From positions 18,396 to 82,395 of the forward strand of contig SSNP01000094.1 of the NCBI GenBank assembly GCA_006937955.1: DNA of 64,000 nt, written 5' to 3'. The notes beneath the pieces are model-generated. The model searched no databases. It saw nothing but the letters and a program-made list of their open reading frames with translations, and was not told where the DNA came from. Below, in pieces: positions 1 through 11,275 of this stretch. The DNA comes from Pachypanchax playfairii. Taxonomy: Eukaryota; Chordata; Actinopteri; Cyprinodontiformes; Aplocheilidae. Position 1 is the first letter of the stretch. Each line of letters opens with the position of its first letter. The translations under genes were made by a program, and so were the position numbers.

Positions 1-1319
1 AAGAAAAACCTGTGAAATGGGGATTCAAGCTATTTGTCCTAGCAGATAGCAGTAATGGCTATACAGTCGACTTCAAAATCTATACAGGAAAGTGTAAGTT
101 CACCAAGGGGCGTGGACTGTCATATGACACTGTGATGTCACTGGTAAATCCAAATTACCTGGGAGGTGGCTACCATTTATACGTGGACAATTTTTATACC
201 AGCCCGTGTTTATTCAAGGACTTGCTGGACATCAATATTGGAGCATGTGGCACGTACAGACAAAACAGAAAGGGATGCCCCCAAACACAGCAAAATGCCC
301 TCTCCAAGAAGGATCCAAGGGGCACAATCAGGTGGATCCGGGATGGCCCCATTGTGTTTGTAAAATGGATGGACACCCGGGAGGTTTCAGTTTCTTCAAC
401 AATCCACCCCGCTTACACTGGTGACAAAGTGACTCGGCGCACCAAAGACCAGCAAGGCACATGGGGGGGACAGCTTATCCCTTGCCCAAACCCCATTGTA
501 AACTACAACAAACACATGGGAGGAGTTGATCTGTCTGACCAGCTCATGCAATATTACACAGCTCATCGCAAAACCATGCGCTGGTACCGGACTCTCTTTT
601 ATCATTTTTTGGACATCGCCACCACCAACGCTTACATTCTTCACCAGGAAATCAGCCAGAACAGGGGACAGAAGGCTTTGACGCACAAGCAGTTACCTGA
701 AGAGCTGACAGCCCAACTGCTTGGAACCACCATAAAGATCTCTCCTGCTCCAGCAGCGCCAGCAGTACACCTACCTGTTGCAATCTCTGACCAAGAAGAC
801 CCATCGAAGCGTGCCTCTTTCGGAAGGAGAACCTGTGCTTACTGCAGGCAGACTGAGGGGAAGAAGATGAACACTCCATGGAAATGCCAGAAGTGTGATG
901 TTCCTCTCTGTGTGATCCTAGATCGAAATTGCTTTTTGAACTATCACAAAGCAGCAGGTAACATTTGAGACTTTTTCCCAGGAAAATTTGACTCAGATTT
1001 GCCTACAAGAACCTAAAGACTCATTTTCAAGTGTTGTTTTTCTTATTCATTGATATTTAGTTGGTATTGATATCTATTTTCTTGAATAAAGTGTGATATT
1101 CTAATTTTCGCCTAATTTTTTTTGTATTTTTTATTCTAATACTCTTTATTTCAAGCAAAGGAGCCTAATTTACACAGCAGTTTATGATATTTCAATTCAA
1201 AATAAAAAAACAAGGTATAGGACATTATGGGGCATTGAAAGGTGGTGTTTTAGTAGCATTTAAACAAAAAAAAGTCAGGCGAGGTTTATTTCTCCAAAAA
1301 ACCCTTGGTATCCAGAGGG
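1..1319 (+). mobile_element. piggyBac transposon, 3' portion to its right end
   Basis: The noncoding tail after the transposase (about 1037-1319) is nearly identical to 53806-54073, a second element whose end is fixed by a TTAA. That comparison places the right end at ...CCAGAGGG, position 1319. The next bases read TAAA rather than TTAA, so one T of the target duplication is lost or mutated. The left end is outside the window. Confidence 0.85.
3..968 (+). CDS. piggyBac-family transposase, C-terminal part, cut by window edge
   Basis: The reading frame is open from the first bases (EKPVKWGFKLF...), so the 5' part of the gene lies outside the window. Counting from the GTG codon at 12 as residue 1, the piece holds the later half of the DDE core: VDNFYTS with an aspartate at 59, matching the second catalytic Asp of piggyBac, and GGVDLSDQ with aspartates at 173 and 176, matching the two late acidic residues. 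A C-terminal cysteine-rich zinc domain follows (C275, C278, C292, C295, C300, C307, H312) that in this family binds the element end. The known role is cut-and-paste transposition at TTAA. No stop or frameshift interrupts the 320 residues seen, so this half looks recent. An AATAAA lies at 1085. Whether the missing N-terminus is intact cannot be judged. A domesticated PGBD gene is less likely because element-end sequence follows directly. Confidence 0.93.
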   Translation, partial: EKPVKWGFKLFVLADSSNGYTVDFKIYTGKCKFTKGRGLSYDTVMSLVNPNYLGGGYHLYVDNFYTSPCLFKDLLDINIGACGTYRQNRKGCPQTQQNALSKKDPRGTIRWIRDGPIVFVKWMDTREVSVSSTIHPAYTGDKVTRRTKDQQGTWGGQLIPCPNPIVNYNKHMGGVDLSDQLMQYYTAHRKTMRWYRTLFYHFLDIATTNAYILHQEISQNRGQKALTHKQLPEELTAQLLGTTIKISPAPAAPAVHLPVAISDQEDPSKRASFGRRTCAYCRQTEGKKMNTPWKCQKCDVPLCVILDRNCFLNYHKAAGNI

Positions 1320-1387
1320 TAAAGATTACCTTTCCGTGGAACAACAACAAACAAAACAGATTTTCTACATAACTGTTTGTATCTTGA

Positions 1388-1540
1388 TCAACAGGCTCCC
1401 CTGTCCTGCATATTTTATTTGTTTGCTGCTTTAACACAAGGTCACTAGAAACCTGCGAATGAGTCATTGTTTAAAATCACGTGTGTTGAAGTAAAGATAC
1501 ATCTAAAACATGCATGACAGAGGAGCCCAAGGACTGTAAA
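1388..1540. mobile_element. Short hAT-like MITE
   Basis: Two arms are imperfect reverse complements: GTCCTGCATATTTTATTTG near 1403 and CATCTAAAACATGCATGAC near 1500, each followed inward by an AACACA/TGTGTT-type motif. The same core recurs at 7768-7860 and 29735-29950, so it is a family. The hAT assignment is by resemblance to common fish elements. No TSD was resolved. Confidence 0.5.
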
Positions 1541-1627
1541 TAGATGGGATGTTTTTGTGATGGAAAAGATTCACCTTAAATATATATATTTTTTTAGAAG
1601 TTTACTTAATTCCTGCAATTCTTGCCT

Positions 1628-1830
1628 TTCTGCTGTTAGTTGGACCCAAGATTGCAGGCAGTAGCAGGACAGGGAGGAAAGCAGGTATGACCCAATGATT
1701 TATTAAATAATACACTGGAACAGACAATCTACTATGTTTATGTATATAGGGGATGGAGCAGGCAGGGAACCTAAGTGGCAACAGGGGTTAGCAATAGTGA
1801 TGAGAGATATACACATGAACAACAGTTGGA
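1628..1830 (-). repeat. Possible LTR-like fragment
   Basis: GGACCCAAGATTGCAGGC followed by a TTTATTAAATAAT stretch resembles the tail (U5/polyA region on the minus strand) of the solo LTRs elsewhere in the window. No ends or TSD are visible, so this is a weak call. Confidence 0.25.
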
Positions 1831-1984
1831 TTACATACAGTAAGCTAATTACTGGAGTTTAGGAGTATTTACCCCATCCAGATTTTGTCTTTTTTACTTG
1901 TTTGTCATTTGTGTCTGATCATTAAAATTAAAAAAAAAATAACCTGAGAAAGTACAAAATGTAACTTTTAATTTATTTCATTTA

Positions 1985-2310
1985 TTGGTAAATGTCTTGT
2001 ATTTGTATAACACCTGTCAAGTCAAAGGGCACAGAGCGCTTCACACTAAAGTATGTCATTCACACACTCACACATTTGGTGGTGATAAAATACACACATA
2101 TTGTAGCCACAGTTGTCCTGGGACACACACTGACAGAGGGGAGGCTGCCAGAAACAGGCACTACCTGACCCTCTGACCACCAAACAGGCAAAGTGGGTGA
2201 AGTGATTTGCTCAAGGACACAACGGCAAAGCAATCTTTTTCTGGAGCAAGTGGGAATCAAGCTGGTCACACTCTGGGTACAAGAAGACCTGCTCTACCTC
2301 CTGAGCTCCT
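1985..2310 (+). repeat. Interspersed repeat, SINE/LINE-tail type, copy 1
   Basis: This stretch aligns by eye with 50935-51180. Both carry GCGCTTCACA or its variant, a CATTCACACACTCACACAT-type block, TTTGGTGGTGATAAA, a CCTGGGACACAC-like block and CCCTCTGACCACCA, followed by the drained 'aggacacaacggc' segment typical of fish short repeats. The end near 2280-2310 (CTCTACCTCCTGAGC) is typical of a widespread fish repeat. I do not assign a family name. Confidence 0.65.
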
Positions 2311-2459
2311 GCTGCCCCAAATTATTTGGAGAAACAGTAGCTAAACCAGCCTGTTCCTATGTGAAGAACTATTTGCCCCTAAACCTAACAACTGGTTGTG
2401 CCACTCTTTACAGCAAAAACTCAAATCAAGTGTGTGTGGCAAGAGTCACATCATTGTGA

Positions 2460-4865
2460 ATTGGACGTTTGGCCCACGCTTCTTTGCAGAATGGTTTTTT
2501 GGCCACATCGGAGACCTATGGAATATGAATGGCAATGAAGGTCTTACCAGCGCATGTCTAAGATTTTAGTCCATACTGTGACTTGGAAAAAAAAAAATCC
2601 TTCGTTTCATCATTGATGTTGTTGGTTTGTTTTCATTTCAAGTAGAACATGCTGGTGTGTTTCAGATCATTAAGTACTGCATGCCTCAAGTGTGCTTGAG
2701 CTTAAGGTCACAAACTGATGATTGGATATTCACTTTCAAGATTTTCCATCAGAGAGCAGAATCCTTCATGTTCCTTCATGTTTGACTCACACTTTGATGA
2801 TCTTTTTTTTCTAAAATTCAATGTTATTTTTATGCCAGATATGTAACAGGACACGGGATAAAAGTAGAACTTTTTGGATTGTCTATTAGTTCACAGAATA
2901 GTACTATATGCCAAAAGTCTAAAGGCATCACAAAATGTTGTAGGGGTATTATTTCTGGCAAAAATGAAACAGCCCTGTTTTCTGTCAGCAGTGGTTTTCA
3001 ATTGGAATTCTCTCATGATTGTTTTTCCATGTTCTCTCCATTTATGATAATGATCACTGGAATCCCAAAATGTTAGAAATGCCTTTCTAACCCTTTTCAG
3101 ACTGATATTTGTCAAAGATTTTGTTTCTTATCTGTTCTTATATTGTGATAAGGACTATTTTTTTACATAGGGATAGGTTATTTTGAATAGCTTTTTTCCC
3201 CTTCATAAATAAAATCACCATTTAAAAATGGCACTTTTTATTTTCTTGTGTTATCTTAAAATGTGTTTGGTAAGCTGTAACATTCAAGAGTAAAAAAAAA
3301 GAAAAAATCTGTAAGAGGGCAAATATTTTTGCAGAGCACTGTATTAATCACCTATAGGTGGATTTTTTTTTCTTTTTTTTTTAAGAAGGTAAATTACTTA
3401 TTACCAAATCTGAATACGTAAGTCTCTTGGCGATTGGATAATTGAGGTAAAAGCTATTTGAATGATTTAACACTGGTGTAGCAGGTAACATACCTCTGAT
3501 AACACAGTGTACAGACTATAAGAGATAATTACACTTTCCCAGGTAAGAACTCAAAAGCAAAGTAAATCGAAGAGAGATTTAGTTACAGTTTTTAGTTTTT
3601 ACATTTTAAAAAGATCAAAGTTGCTACTCCCCCTTTTTTGGCAGCAGTTGCAAACAAGAAAAGTGGTGTTAGGGATTTGCTTGACTGATTCTGACATCTT
3701 TTAACTTTGAGGCATCCAGACTCAGTGACACAGGTGAAGCATAGACATGAGGGGCAGCTCAACAATCTACTATATTTTTCTGCTGGGAATTGGGGGCGTA
3801 AATCATGTCTGCTGCAAAGCAGAAAGCAGCAATCTTTTACCTCTTTTATGAGATAGCAACCACAATGGAAGATGTAAAGACTTTTGTCAAACAGCTTTGC
3901 CAGTGTTTTTGTTTGTTTGTAATTTAAAGCTTACTTTTTTCTTCCTTAACCTGGTACCCAATTAAGATCACTTTTACAGGAAAATCTTTATCTTATTTAG
4001 TGTAAATTGACATTTATACTTGACATCCTCTTGATATCAAAATTTCTTTATGCCATGCAGACGCTTCCAGCTGAAGACATTTTCATGTTTGAATTTGATT
4101 TGGGAAGACAGCAATCTTTTAAAAAGAAATATTTGCACTCTGATAGGTTTAACACTTTTTTTTTTTAGGACCCAGCTTCTTGTCTTGAAAACAATGACTA
4201 TGCAGACCCCACAGCTTTTAAGTATAAATGGAAAATTAAAAGATTTGTGGTCATATGATCACACTGAAAGTGTCAAAGCACAAGTTATTTTCATCATGAA
4301 GCAGACATTAAACTTACTGAATAATTTACAACACACAAACTCACACATGAACTATTAATTTTCAATTTTCAGTAGGCTTTTTTGACTATTTTTGAAGGGA
4401 ATGTTGGAAAAAACTTAAACATAAAGAGAGTGGTAACATCAGGATAATGACTGAATACACCCATCAAAATTCATAATCTCAGACACCCTTAAAAGTATCA
4501 AATTAAAGGACTTGCAATGACTGTCAGAGTCCCCTCACCAAGACATCACAGGAGGTATTTTGTTATCTCTTAATCTTCACTGAAATATCTTTTTTCTTTG
4601 ATAACCAAATTAATGTATATGTCAAGCAGCTTATGAGACCTTAGGGGTGTCCAAACTTTAGTATGTCCCCTTGTTTTAATATACAGTAAAATACTTTACT
4701 TTTCATAGAATATGTTGTCTGATTTTTGTGTGTTTTTAATAAGCAGTAGGCTTCAAGGCAGTTTGACTGGATTTTGATGTTTATCTGTCATTTTACCCAT
4801 TATTATTGTCATTTAATGTTATTGAATGTTAAACTTATTAAATTGTTTGGAGGAAAAAGTACTCA
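2460..4865. other. No gene seen; AT-rich, two possible Tc1-type end relics
   Basis: No supportable reading frame longer than about 100 codons was found. At 3318-3346 the sequence GGCAAATATTTTTGCAGAG followed by CACTGTA resembles the end of a Tc1-like inverted repeat. At 4643-4662 GGGGTGTCCAAACTTTAG resembles the end of the DD37E-type family seen better at 50432. Both are short and unpaired. Confidence 0.4.
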
Positions 4866-4869
4866 TTAA

Positions 4870-6048
4870 CTCATTCAGTGCCATAGACGTCTATAGACCA
4901 CAAACTGAATCCGAACGCTCAGTGCCATTGACGTCTTGGCATCTCTACAGCTTTTATTGGCTTAAATCCCGCAAAGCATTCTGGGGCAGCTGCTCACTGA
5001 ATTTGAACTCATTACAGGCTGTATTTAGTCATATCATCCAGGAGGGGGCAGTGGTGGACTTCTCTGGGTGAGATCACCCTTATTTACCGTGTAACAATGC
5101 CGGTTGGAGCGGCGGAGGAGCCAGGCACTCAGGACGAGACAGACGGTGAATACGGAAGGGAGATTCAGAGTCTGTGAAGTGGCTGGGAAGCAATCTTGTT
5201 GTTCAGAGTTATTACAAACTAGTATAGAATGATGGAATTGAGAAGGTGGTGGAGTTTACGACATGGATAAAATCCCTCCAGCATGACAGTCGGATCTACC
5301 GGGAACAAGTATTGTGATGAAGGTGGCACAGTTTTTGATCCAGCTCATCATTTTTGGACATGTGATGTCTTCAGCCTGATGTTGAGGTTCTTCTGGCGAT
5401 TCTAGTGAAGCTGAGGTGGATTCATCCGACCAGTATCCCCTGTTAGGATCTTCTGAAGGCAGCAGGGAGCAAAATAAAGAACGATTCACCGCATAAAACA
5501 CACGGTAAATGCTGATAGACGAACGAATGGCCATTGGGGGGGGGGGGTCATACATGCGCGCACACACACACAGAGTATCTGAAACATAAATCTGTCGTTG
5601 TTTTTCTTCTATTTTATTCAAATGTTGAAATTGTCTATAAATGACTCTTTTAGACATTAAATAAACTATCAAAAGTACTTTTTTACGGTTGTTTTTTCAC
5701 TTTCATAGTAGTAAAACATAGTTCAGATGTTGCATGAATCATTGAAACAGGAAATATTTGCATCAAAGTCACTGATCTGCCTGAAAAACCTCTTTACACA
5801 AAACACTCTTTATCTCAGCTTTTAGTCCTGAAACGTGTGGATTTTCATGTAAGTTGCTCTTTTGTACTGCAGATTACTAAATAACAGAAAGAGGTAGAAA
5901 CATTTTTTATTTTGTTTTGAACTAGTCTTTGTGACGAAGGTTTCAGAATTCACAAAATATTCTGTGGGCCTTCAAAAATCAGTAAAAATGCTAAATATCT
6001 CTGGCACTGAGGGGGATAGAAATCTGAAGGTGGCTGGCACTGAATGAG
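4870..6048. mobile_element. Non-autonomous piggyBac-type element with TTAA target duplication
   Basis: The element is flanked by TTAA at 4866-4869 and 6049-6052. The terminal 14 bases CTCATTCAGTGCCA are matched perfectly in inverse at the right end (TGGCACTGAATGAG). Subterminal copies of CAGTGCCATTGACGTC (4920-4935) and CTGGCACTGAG (6001-6011) repeat the end motif, as is usual for piggyBac relatives. Inside, 5100-5176 could be a decayed start of a reading frame (ATGCCGGTTGGAGCGGCG), and 5380-5480 keeps an acidic serine-rich coding flavour, but stops interrupt it. A G12 run sits at 5537. Length is 1179 bp, too short for a full transposase. Confidence 0.82.
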
Positions 6049-6052
6049 TTAA

Positions 6053-7010
6053 TATTATTTGGATTTTTTTTTTGTTTTCTTTTCACATGGTTATTTAGGA
6101 AGCCCTTAATTTTTTCTTCAAGTCAACATTACTGCGAGTGAACCTAAAGTTAAAGCTTTTCTTGCAGGTAAATTATTCTGTAATATACAAATGCAAAGCT
6201 TGTCTTTTTACTGAAAGCATTAGGAAATTAAATGGAACCGTCAAACCTTTCCCCTTTTTTATTTAACAAACAAATAGACAGATTATTTAAATCACGTTGA
6301 AAGGTATTTTTAAGAGAGAAAGGTTTTTTTTATTTTTTATTTGGAAGTTTGTTTGAAAGAAGAAACTATGACACATACTTTTTATGTTTTTTTGAAACAG
6401 AAGTTTTTACTAAAAAGCACAGTTTCCCAGAATTGTCTTTTTGCACAGTTTCTTGGAGATCTATGGAACCGCTAAGGGAAAAACAGAGAAAAATAGATAA
6501 ATAAATACAATACAGCATTTTCTTCTGTGCACATGAGACTTTGTGGTGCCCCTAGGGGTATTTGGGGGAAAAAAAAAAAGTTTGCATGTGAAAGTTTCTT
6601 TTTTTTCATCTAGTGTCCTTTTTAGGCAAAACAGCAGGTAAAGTAATCTCAAAATTATTTGTGTAGAGTCTTATCATGCGCTTTAAAAAAACAAAAAGGT
6701 TTATCTAATTTGGGGACAGGTGTGTATGCAACAGGGCACTTTGCACAGTCTAGTGAAAAAAAAAGACTCAAATCCATTCTGTGTGATAGCAGTAATAAAG
6801 TGCAGCGTGTCAAGTTCCCAAGTTTAAACTATATGCCTTTAATGCAATGTGAAGAATTTTTGCAAGAACACACAAACAGAGGACACAAGAGGAAGGACAT
6901 TTTTTGAATGAACTCGTTTTTTATTATTTCAGTGATAGAGCACTAATTCACAACCAAAGTCATATCAATACACTATGCAAAATTAAGTCTAGTGAGGAGC
7001 TATGTCACCT
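6053..7010. other. No gene seen; AT-rich with T/A runs
   Basis: I see only homopolymer-rich sequence and short frames without family resemblance. Confidence 0.5.
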
Positions 7011-7014
7011 GGGG

Positions 7015-7290
7015 GAGCTTGAAGTAGAGCTTCTGCTCTGCATTGAAATGAGTCAGATCAAGTGGGCATCTGATTAGGATGTCTTCTGATCACCTCCCTG
7101 TGGAGGTCTTCCTGTCACTGGGAGGAGACCCCTAGGCAGACCCAGAACATGCTCATGAGAACACCTTGAGATCCCCTAGGATGAACTGGGGAGTGTCACT
7201 GATGTTACTGGGGGGAGGGATGTCTGGGTTTCCCTCCCTGTGACTCTGCAACCAGAACTTGAACAAATGCAACAAGATGGATGAATGGAT
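7015..7290 (+). repeat. Rex3/RTE-type LINE, 3' end fragment
   Basis: The text GTGGAGGTCTTCCTG, then GGGAGGAGACCCCTAGGCAG, then CCTTGAGATCCCC and TGTCTGGGTTTCCCTCCC is the characteristic end of the reverse-transcriptase frame plus short 3'UTR of Rex3-type LINEs. The copy ends in a GATGGATGAATGGAT tail, the GATG-type tail known for Rex3. It is 5'-truncated, as most copies are. The frame is broken. Confidence 0.7.
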
Positions 7291-7539
7291 CTTACATGGG
7301 AAGTGATTAGTTAGTGATTCCATCACATCGCTGATTATATTAGGAAGGAATGGTAGTTTGGAGAAGGAACATGTTAAGTTACATTTGTTGGGTGTAAACA
7401 GGTTTCAGTTGTGATATGTTGGTCAGAAACAAGGTATTTTACACAATTCAACTGAACAATCCAAAGTAGGTTCACAAGGGCAAATACAAACAGCAATCAA
7501 ATTGATTATTTAAACTCGTAGTCCAAAGGCAGGCAGTAT

Positions 7540-7766
7540 GTAAGGGTTAATAGCCTGGGGCTAATCATTTTGGATGTCTCATTTTTGCCCTTTTTTTCTG
7601 CTCAGCGCATCAATAAAATATCCTAATTAAACTTAGTGGATATTTTTTATAGTGTATCTGTTTCCAAAATAACTAACACTTGTCGTTAATGGCCATTTTC
7701 ATGGCATAATCAAGAGTGCTGTCTAATTTCATAAGGGGGCTAATAATTTTGGCCTTAACTATAATT
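7540..7766 (+). repeat. Degenerate DNA-transposon-like remnant
   Basis: GGGGCTAAT.ATTTTGG occurs twice in the same orientation (7557 and 7737), the second as GGGGGCTAATAATTTTGGCC followed by TTAACTATAA, a form common at ends of Tc1-like fish elements. No paired inverted end is visible. Confidence 0.3.
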
Positions 7767-7767
7767 A

Positions 7768-7860
7768 AGACATTGAATCAGCTGTGTTGGAACAAATAAA
7801 TGTCTAAAACAGGGAGGGTAGTGGCCCTTGAGGACCAGGACAGGACGCCATTGGTTTAAA
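7768..7860. mobile_element. Half of a hAT-like MITE
   Basis: TGAATCAGCTGTGTTGGAAC, then AATGTCTAAAACAGGGAGGG and GGCCCTTGAGGACCAGGACA correspond to the right half of the family also seen at 1388 and 29735. The partner arm is not evident. Confidence 0.45.
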
Positions 7861-8162
7861 GGTTTTCTGCAAGCATTCAGTAAACTCCTAAAAACACATT
7901 TTTGAATTAAATTTGCATTTTCAATTAAATAAAACCTTTGATGCATCAAAACGCCTTCAGATGTCCTGGCTAATTTATGCAGATTGTGAATATGCAAAAC
8001 AGAATAGCCTCTGGCCTCCCCAGATTCTTCTTCACATCTGAACACAATGGGACCCTAAAAAGCTATCAGTACCTCCCTGCTTCTGGTCTTTCTGCTGGTG
8101 GTCTTATAAATGCAGTCATAAAATAGATGGTTCTTAAAAATAGCCTTTTGTCCGGTCGGTCA

Positions 8163-8600
8163 TGTTTTATTCTGTTCTGTTTCCTGTTTGTCTGTGTCCG
8201 GTGTGTCCCTAGACCTTTTTGTCTTTGAGTAGTTTTGTAGTTTAGGTTCTGTTGTAGTGGTCCGTGTATTTTGTTTCCGTGATCATGTTAGTTTCAGCAC
8301 ACTCACTCCCTTGCCTTGTTCAGTAATTTAGTTTATGACCTATACCTGTCCTGATCTAATCACACTCACTCTCCACACCTGTCTGTCTCACTAATTAAAC
8401 CTCTGTTTGTTCATTTGTACGTCACATGGTTGTTGAATGCCCAACACTTCCAATCCAGTGCGCATCTCCTGTCTGATTATTATTTGTCTGTCTGACCACC
8501 AGTTAGCAGATTGTGACCCTGGCCTACCTTCAACTTTATGCCTTCCTGTCCCTTTGTAACCCGTCTGCTTCTGACCCACTGGATCACCAACTTTGCTTGT
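8163..8600 (+). repeat. LTR-like fragment
   Basis: It starts GGTCATGTTTTATTCTG and runs through a C/T-rich coding-strand-like text (CCTGTTTGTCTGTGTCCGG, CACACCTGTCTGTCTCACTAATT) as in the LTR-like family of this window. The 3' end (AATAAA plus CA terminus) is missing, and no TSD was found. Confidence 0.4.
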
Positions 8601-10605
8601 TTGTTTTCACTTAATTATCAACAGAATGAAATTAGATATATTCTGAGTTAAACTTTTTCTTTCCTAAATTCTTTCTTCAAGAAAAAGCAAAACAAACAAA
8701 CAAAAAAAAAAACATTTCTTACTGCAGGAGATTCCAAGCGCCATAGTTTGTAAAATAAGTGCGTGTGAACTTATAAAAGATAATCTAAATTAATAAAGTT
8801 CAGTTCTATTTTTATCCTGAACTGTTAGATGTAATATATAACTACAACCTTGTCAAACTATAAACTAACCACAATGTGACAAAACTGTTTTCCAGACATG
8901 TTCTTACAAGATTTTGTTGCCGACCAACAAAGGGATTTTGAAGAGTGTAACAATTGTACTGTGACTATAAAGTATTTTATTGCTAAATAAAATCTTTTCC
9001 GAACTCCATTCAAGAGGTGCTACTCCCATAATGTGACCGGCTATAATCTGAATTAGTTTGTGATCCTACATGAACATTGATCTGAAAGTTTGTGTTGGGT
9101 TTTTTTTCCTTGTAGAGTGAGCTGTACCATTTTTCTGACTTTCTGACACCAGCAGGTGACTGAATGTCCCAATAACCATTCAGTTCATCAAACAACAAAC
9201 ACAGCTGCACAAAACAAAGTGCTTGTTCAATCATTGTGTCTGCAAGCACAATAAGATCATTTTTAATAAAAAATCACTTGTTAATTTTATTCTAATCAAC
9301 ATAATAATGTAATTTTCAGTGGAGAACAAGTTTATCTTCATGTATCCCATTAGTTTGGACTACGCATAAAACGCTATTTAAAATTTCAACTATTCAAAAC
9401 TTCCATATTACAAGATTGAGCTGCTGGAAAAATAATGATTCCCTAGGAGCCAGTAACTTTCAGTCACTTTTGTCCTGCTCAGAAATACACACATTTTTGT
9501 ATTTTATTAACAGAGAATTGACAAAGCCCACTTCAAAAAAAACAAAGCAAAACAATGTTATCATAGGATTGTTGATTTCTTAAAGCACGCAATGTGTTAT
9601 TTGATTGTTCCGTTCAAGATATACAGTCTACAATTGAATCTCACAGATTTTAAATGTCTGCTCAATAAATATCAGTTGTGTGATTGAATTAAATAAATAA
9701 AGAACATTTTAATATTAAAATTAATTCTTTACTTACACTTTCAGTTGATAGAGCTAAGTCTGTAAATTATTTATTTTACTATCAGACTAGTCACAAGAAA
9801 AAAAAGCACTGATTATATTTCTAGGATATGTAGAAGAAACATTTATATTGTAGTAATCTAACTGTTCAAACCTTTTAAAAAGATCAAAACTAAAATATGA
9901 TGTAACATTTCTCACTAAGGAAAGCCTAATTTTGTTGATCTCTGAAAAAAATGCTCAAAACATAAATCTTTTTCCTCAGACATGATAAATTTATAGTTTA
10001 ATCATTATAGATATGCTGTGGAGATAGTGTCTTTGGGTGGAGGAGATGTATTAGTACAAGTTTGACATGATGAAAATCACTCATTAATGGAAAACTGTTT
10101 GAAAAATTGAAGTACGTGATATGAATTTAGAATGTAGCCATGTTTCAGGTCTTGTTAAGAAATGTGTGCGAAGTCATGGTGTCATAGTACCTCAGAGCAG
10201 GTCACCAGATACCTCTGTAGAGCCAGGACATCTGCTAAAACTCACTATATGCTAATCTTTTTAATTGGAAATTAATTTAACATCAGAATAATTCACTATA
10301 CTTTGGTTTTGTGAAGCTGTCCAGTAATGTAGCACTGTTTGCTGTCCTAAAACAGCTGTTAAGATTTGGATAAATTCTCATCATAGCTTTCAACTCCAAG
10401 TTCTGCTTGTTTAATCATCAAGTGCAAATCTCCAAAAAAGATTTATATTAACAGCACTACACTTGTGATGTAAAGCTGTTAACTATTTATCATCTTTTGT
10501 CAGCTTTAAAATGGGTTGGTTCTGTAATGTCTGACTTATTTGGTTGAGCACAAGATGCACCGAAACTTTGTTTTGGCAAGTAGTAACAATTTTGATTTAA
10601 ACTGT
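8601..10605. other. No gene seen; AT-rich
   Basis: Short unrelated frames only. No paired inverted repeats or known motifs were noticed. Confidence 0.5.
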
Positions 10606-10609
10606 TCTA

Positions 10610-11275
10610 GAGCAGGAAGACCTCGAGGACTAGTGGGGAACACCACTAAACATAAACCAACACTCCCCATATAAAAGGTAGCCTGACCAATCAGATCATC
10701 CTGCATTATGTTCAAATGCAGAAGGGTCTGACACCGGAGCCGCACTCAATCATTTCCGTGTCAGATTTTAGGATGGACCAATTACATGTCACCTTTGTTG
10801 TGCGTCATCCTGAAAACACGGAACTGGCGTTTTCCACCCAGAGCACAACATTCAACATGGTGGCCTCGGCTGTAGATGAAGTGTTTACTTCTGTGCTTTA
10901 CTTCTGCGCTTGCTTGGGGCGGTCAAATACCTGAACCGAGTGTGCAATGACACCTCGTATTCGGAAATGTTTGACACAAAAGCGACAACTGTCATTAATA
11001 TTCGTCTTTTCTCCTCCATTAACCACCAGCTCTGTAGCTACCATTACGGCTCTGCTCGCTAAACCTTTTGTTTTTGTTCCGCCTCGTGTGTATCCGCTTT
11101 AGCGTCACATATGTTGCGTCACTTCCGGGTTTCTGTGATTGGTTCTCTCTCAACTGGATAAGCCTGCCTTCGAAATTGAGAGACAGCGATTCAGCTCCAG
11201 GCCCTCACGTCTTTGTAAAGTAATCTGTCAAAGACGTGAGGGCCTGGTTGATCAGGTAATATAAAAGGGGCGTGG
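10610..11275. promoter_or_regulatory. CpG-richer, promoter-like block with hairpin
   Basis: Against an AT-rich background this stretch carries many CpGs and promoter-type words: CCAATCA (10687), CCAATTA (10777), GGGGCGG (10916), CGTCACTTCCGGG (11117-11129, an ETS-like CTTCCGG), GTGATTGGTT (11134, an inverted CCAAT box) and ATATAAAAGGGGCGTGG (11260). These are sequence observations; promoter activity is inference. A mobile-element end is an equally possible source, since fish elements often carry such promoters. No downstream exon was recognised. Confidence 0.4.
11197..11247. repeat. Perfect 19-bp inverted repeat (hairpin), 13-nt loop
   Basis: CCAGGCCCTCACGTCTTTG at 11197-11215 is the exact reverse complement of CAAAGACGTGAGGGCCTGG at 11229-11247. 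The loop is TAAAGTAATCTGT. There is no polyT run right after either arm. Confidence 0.9.

Noticed and set aside
5256..5672. 138-codon minus-strand frame
   Set aside because: It lies inside the TTAA element on the antisense strand of a decayed acidic coding stretch, with no domain.
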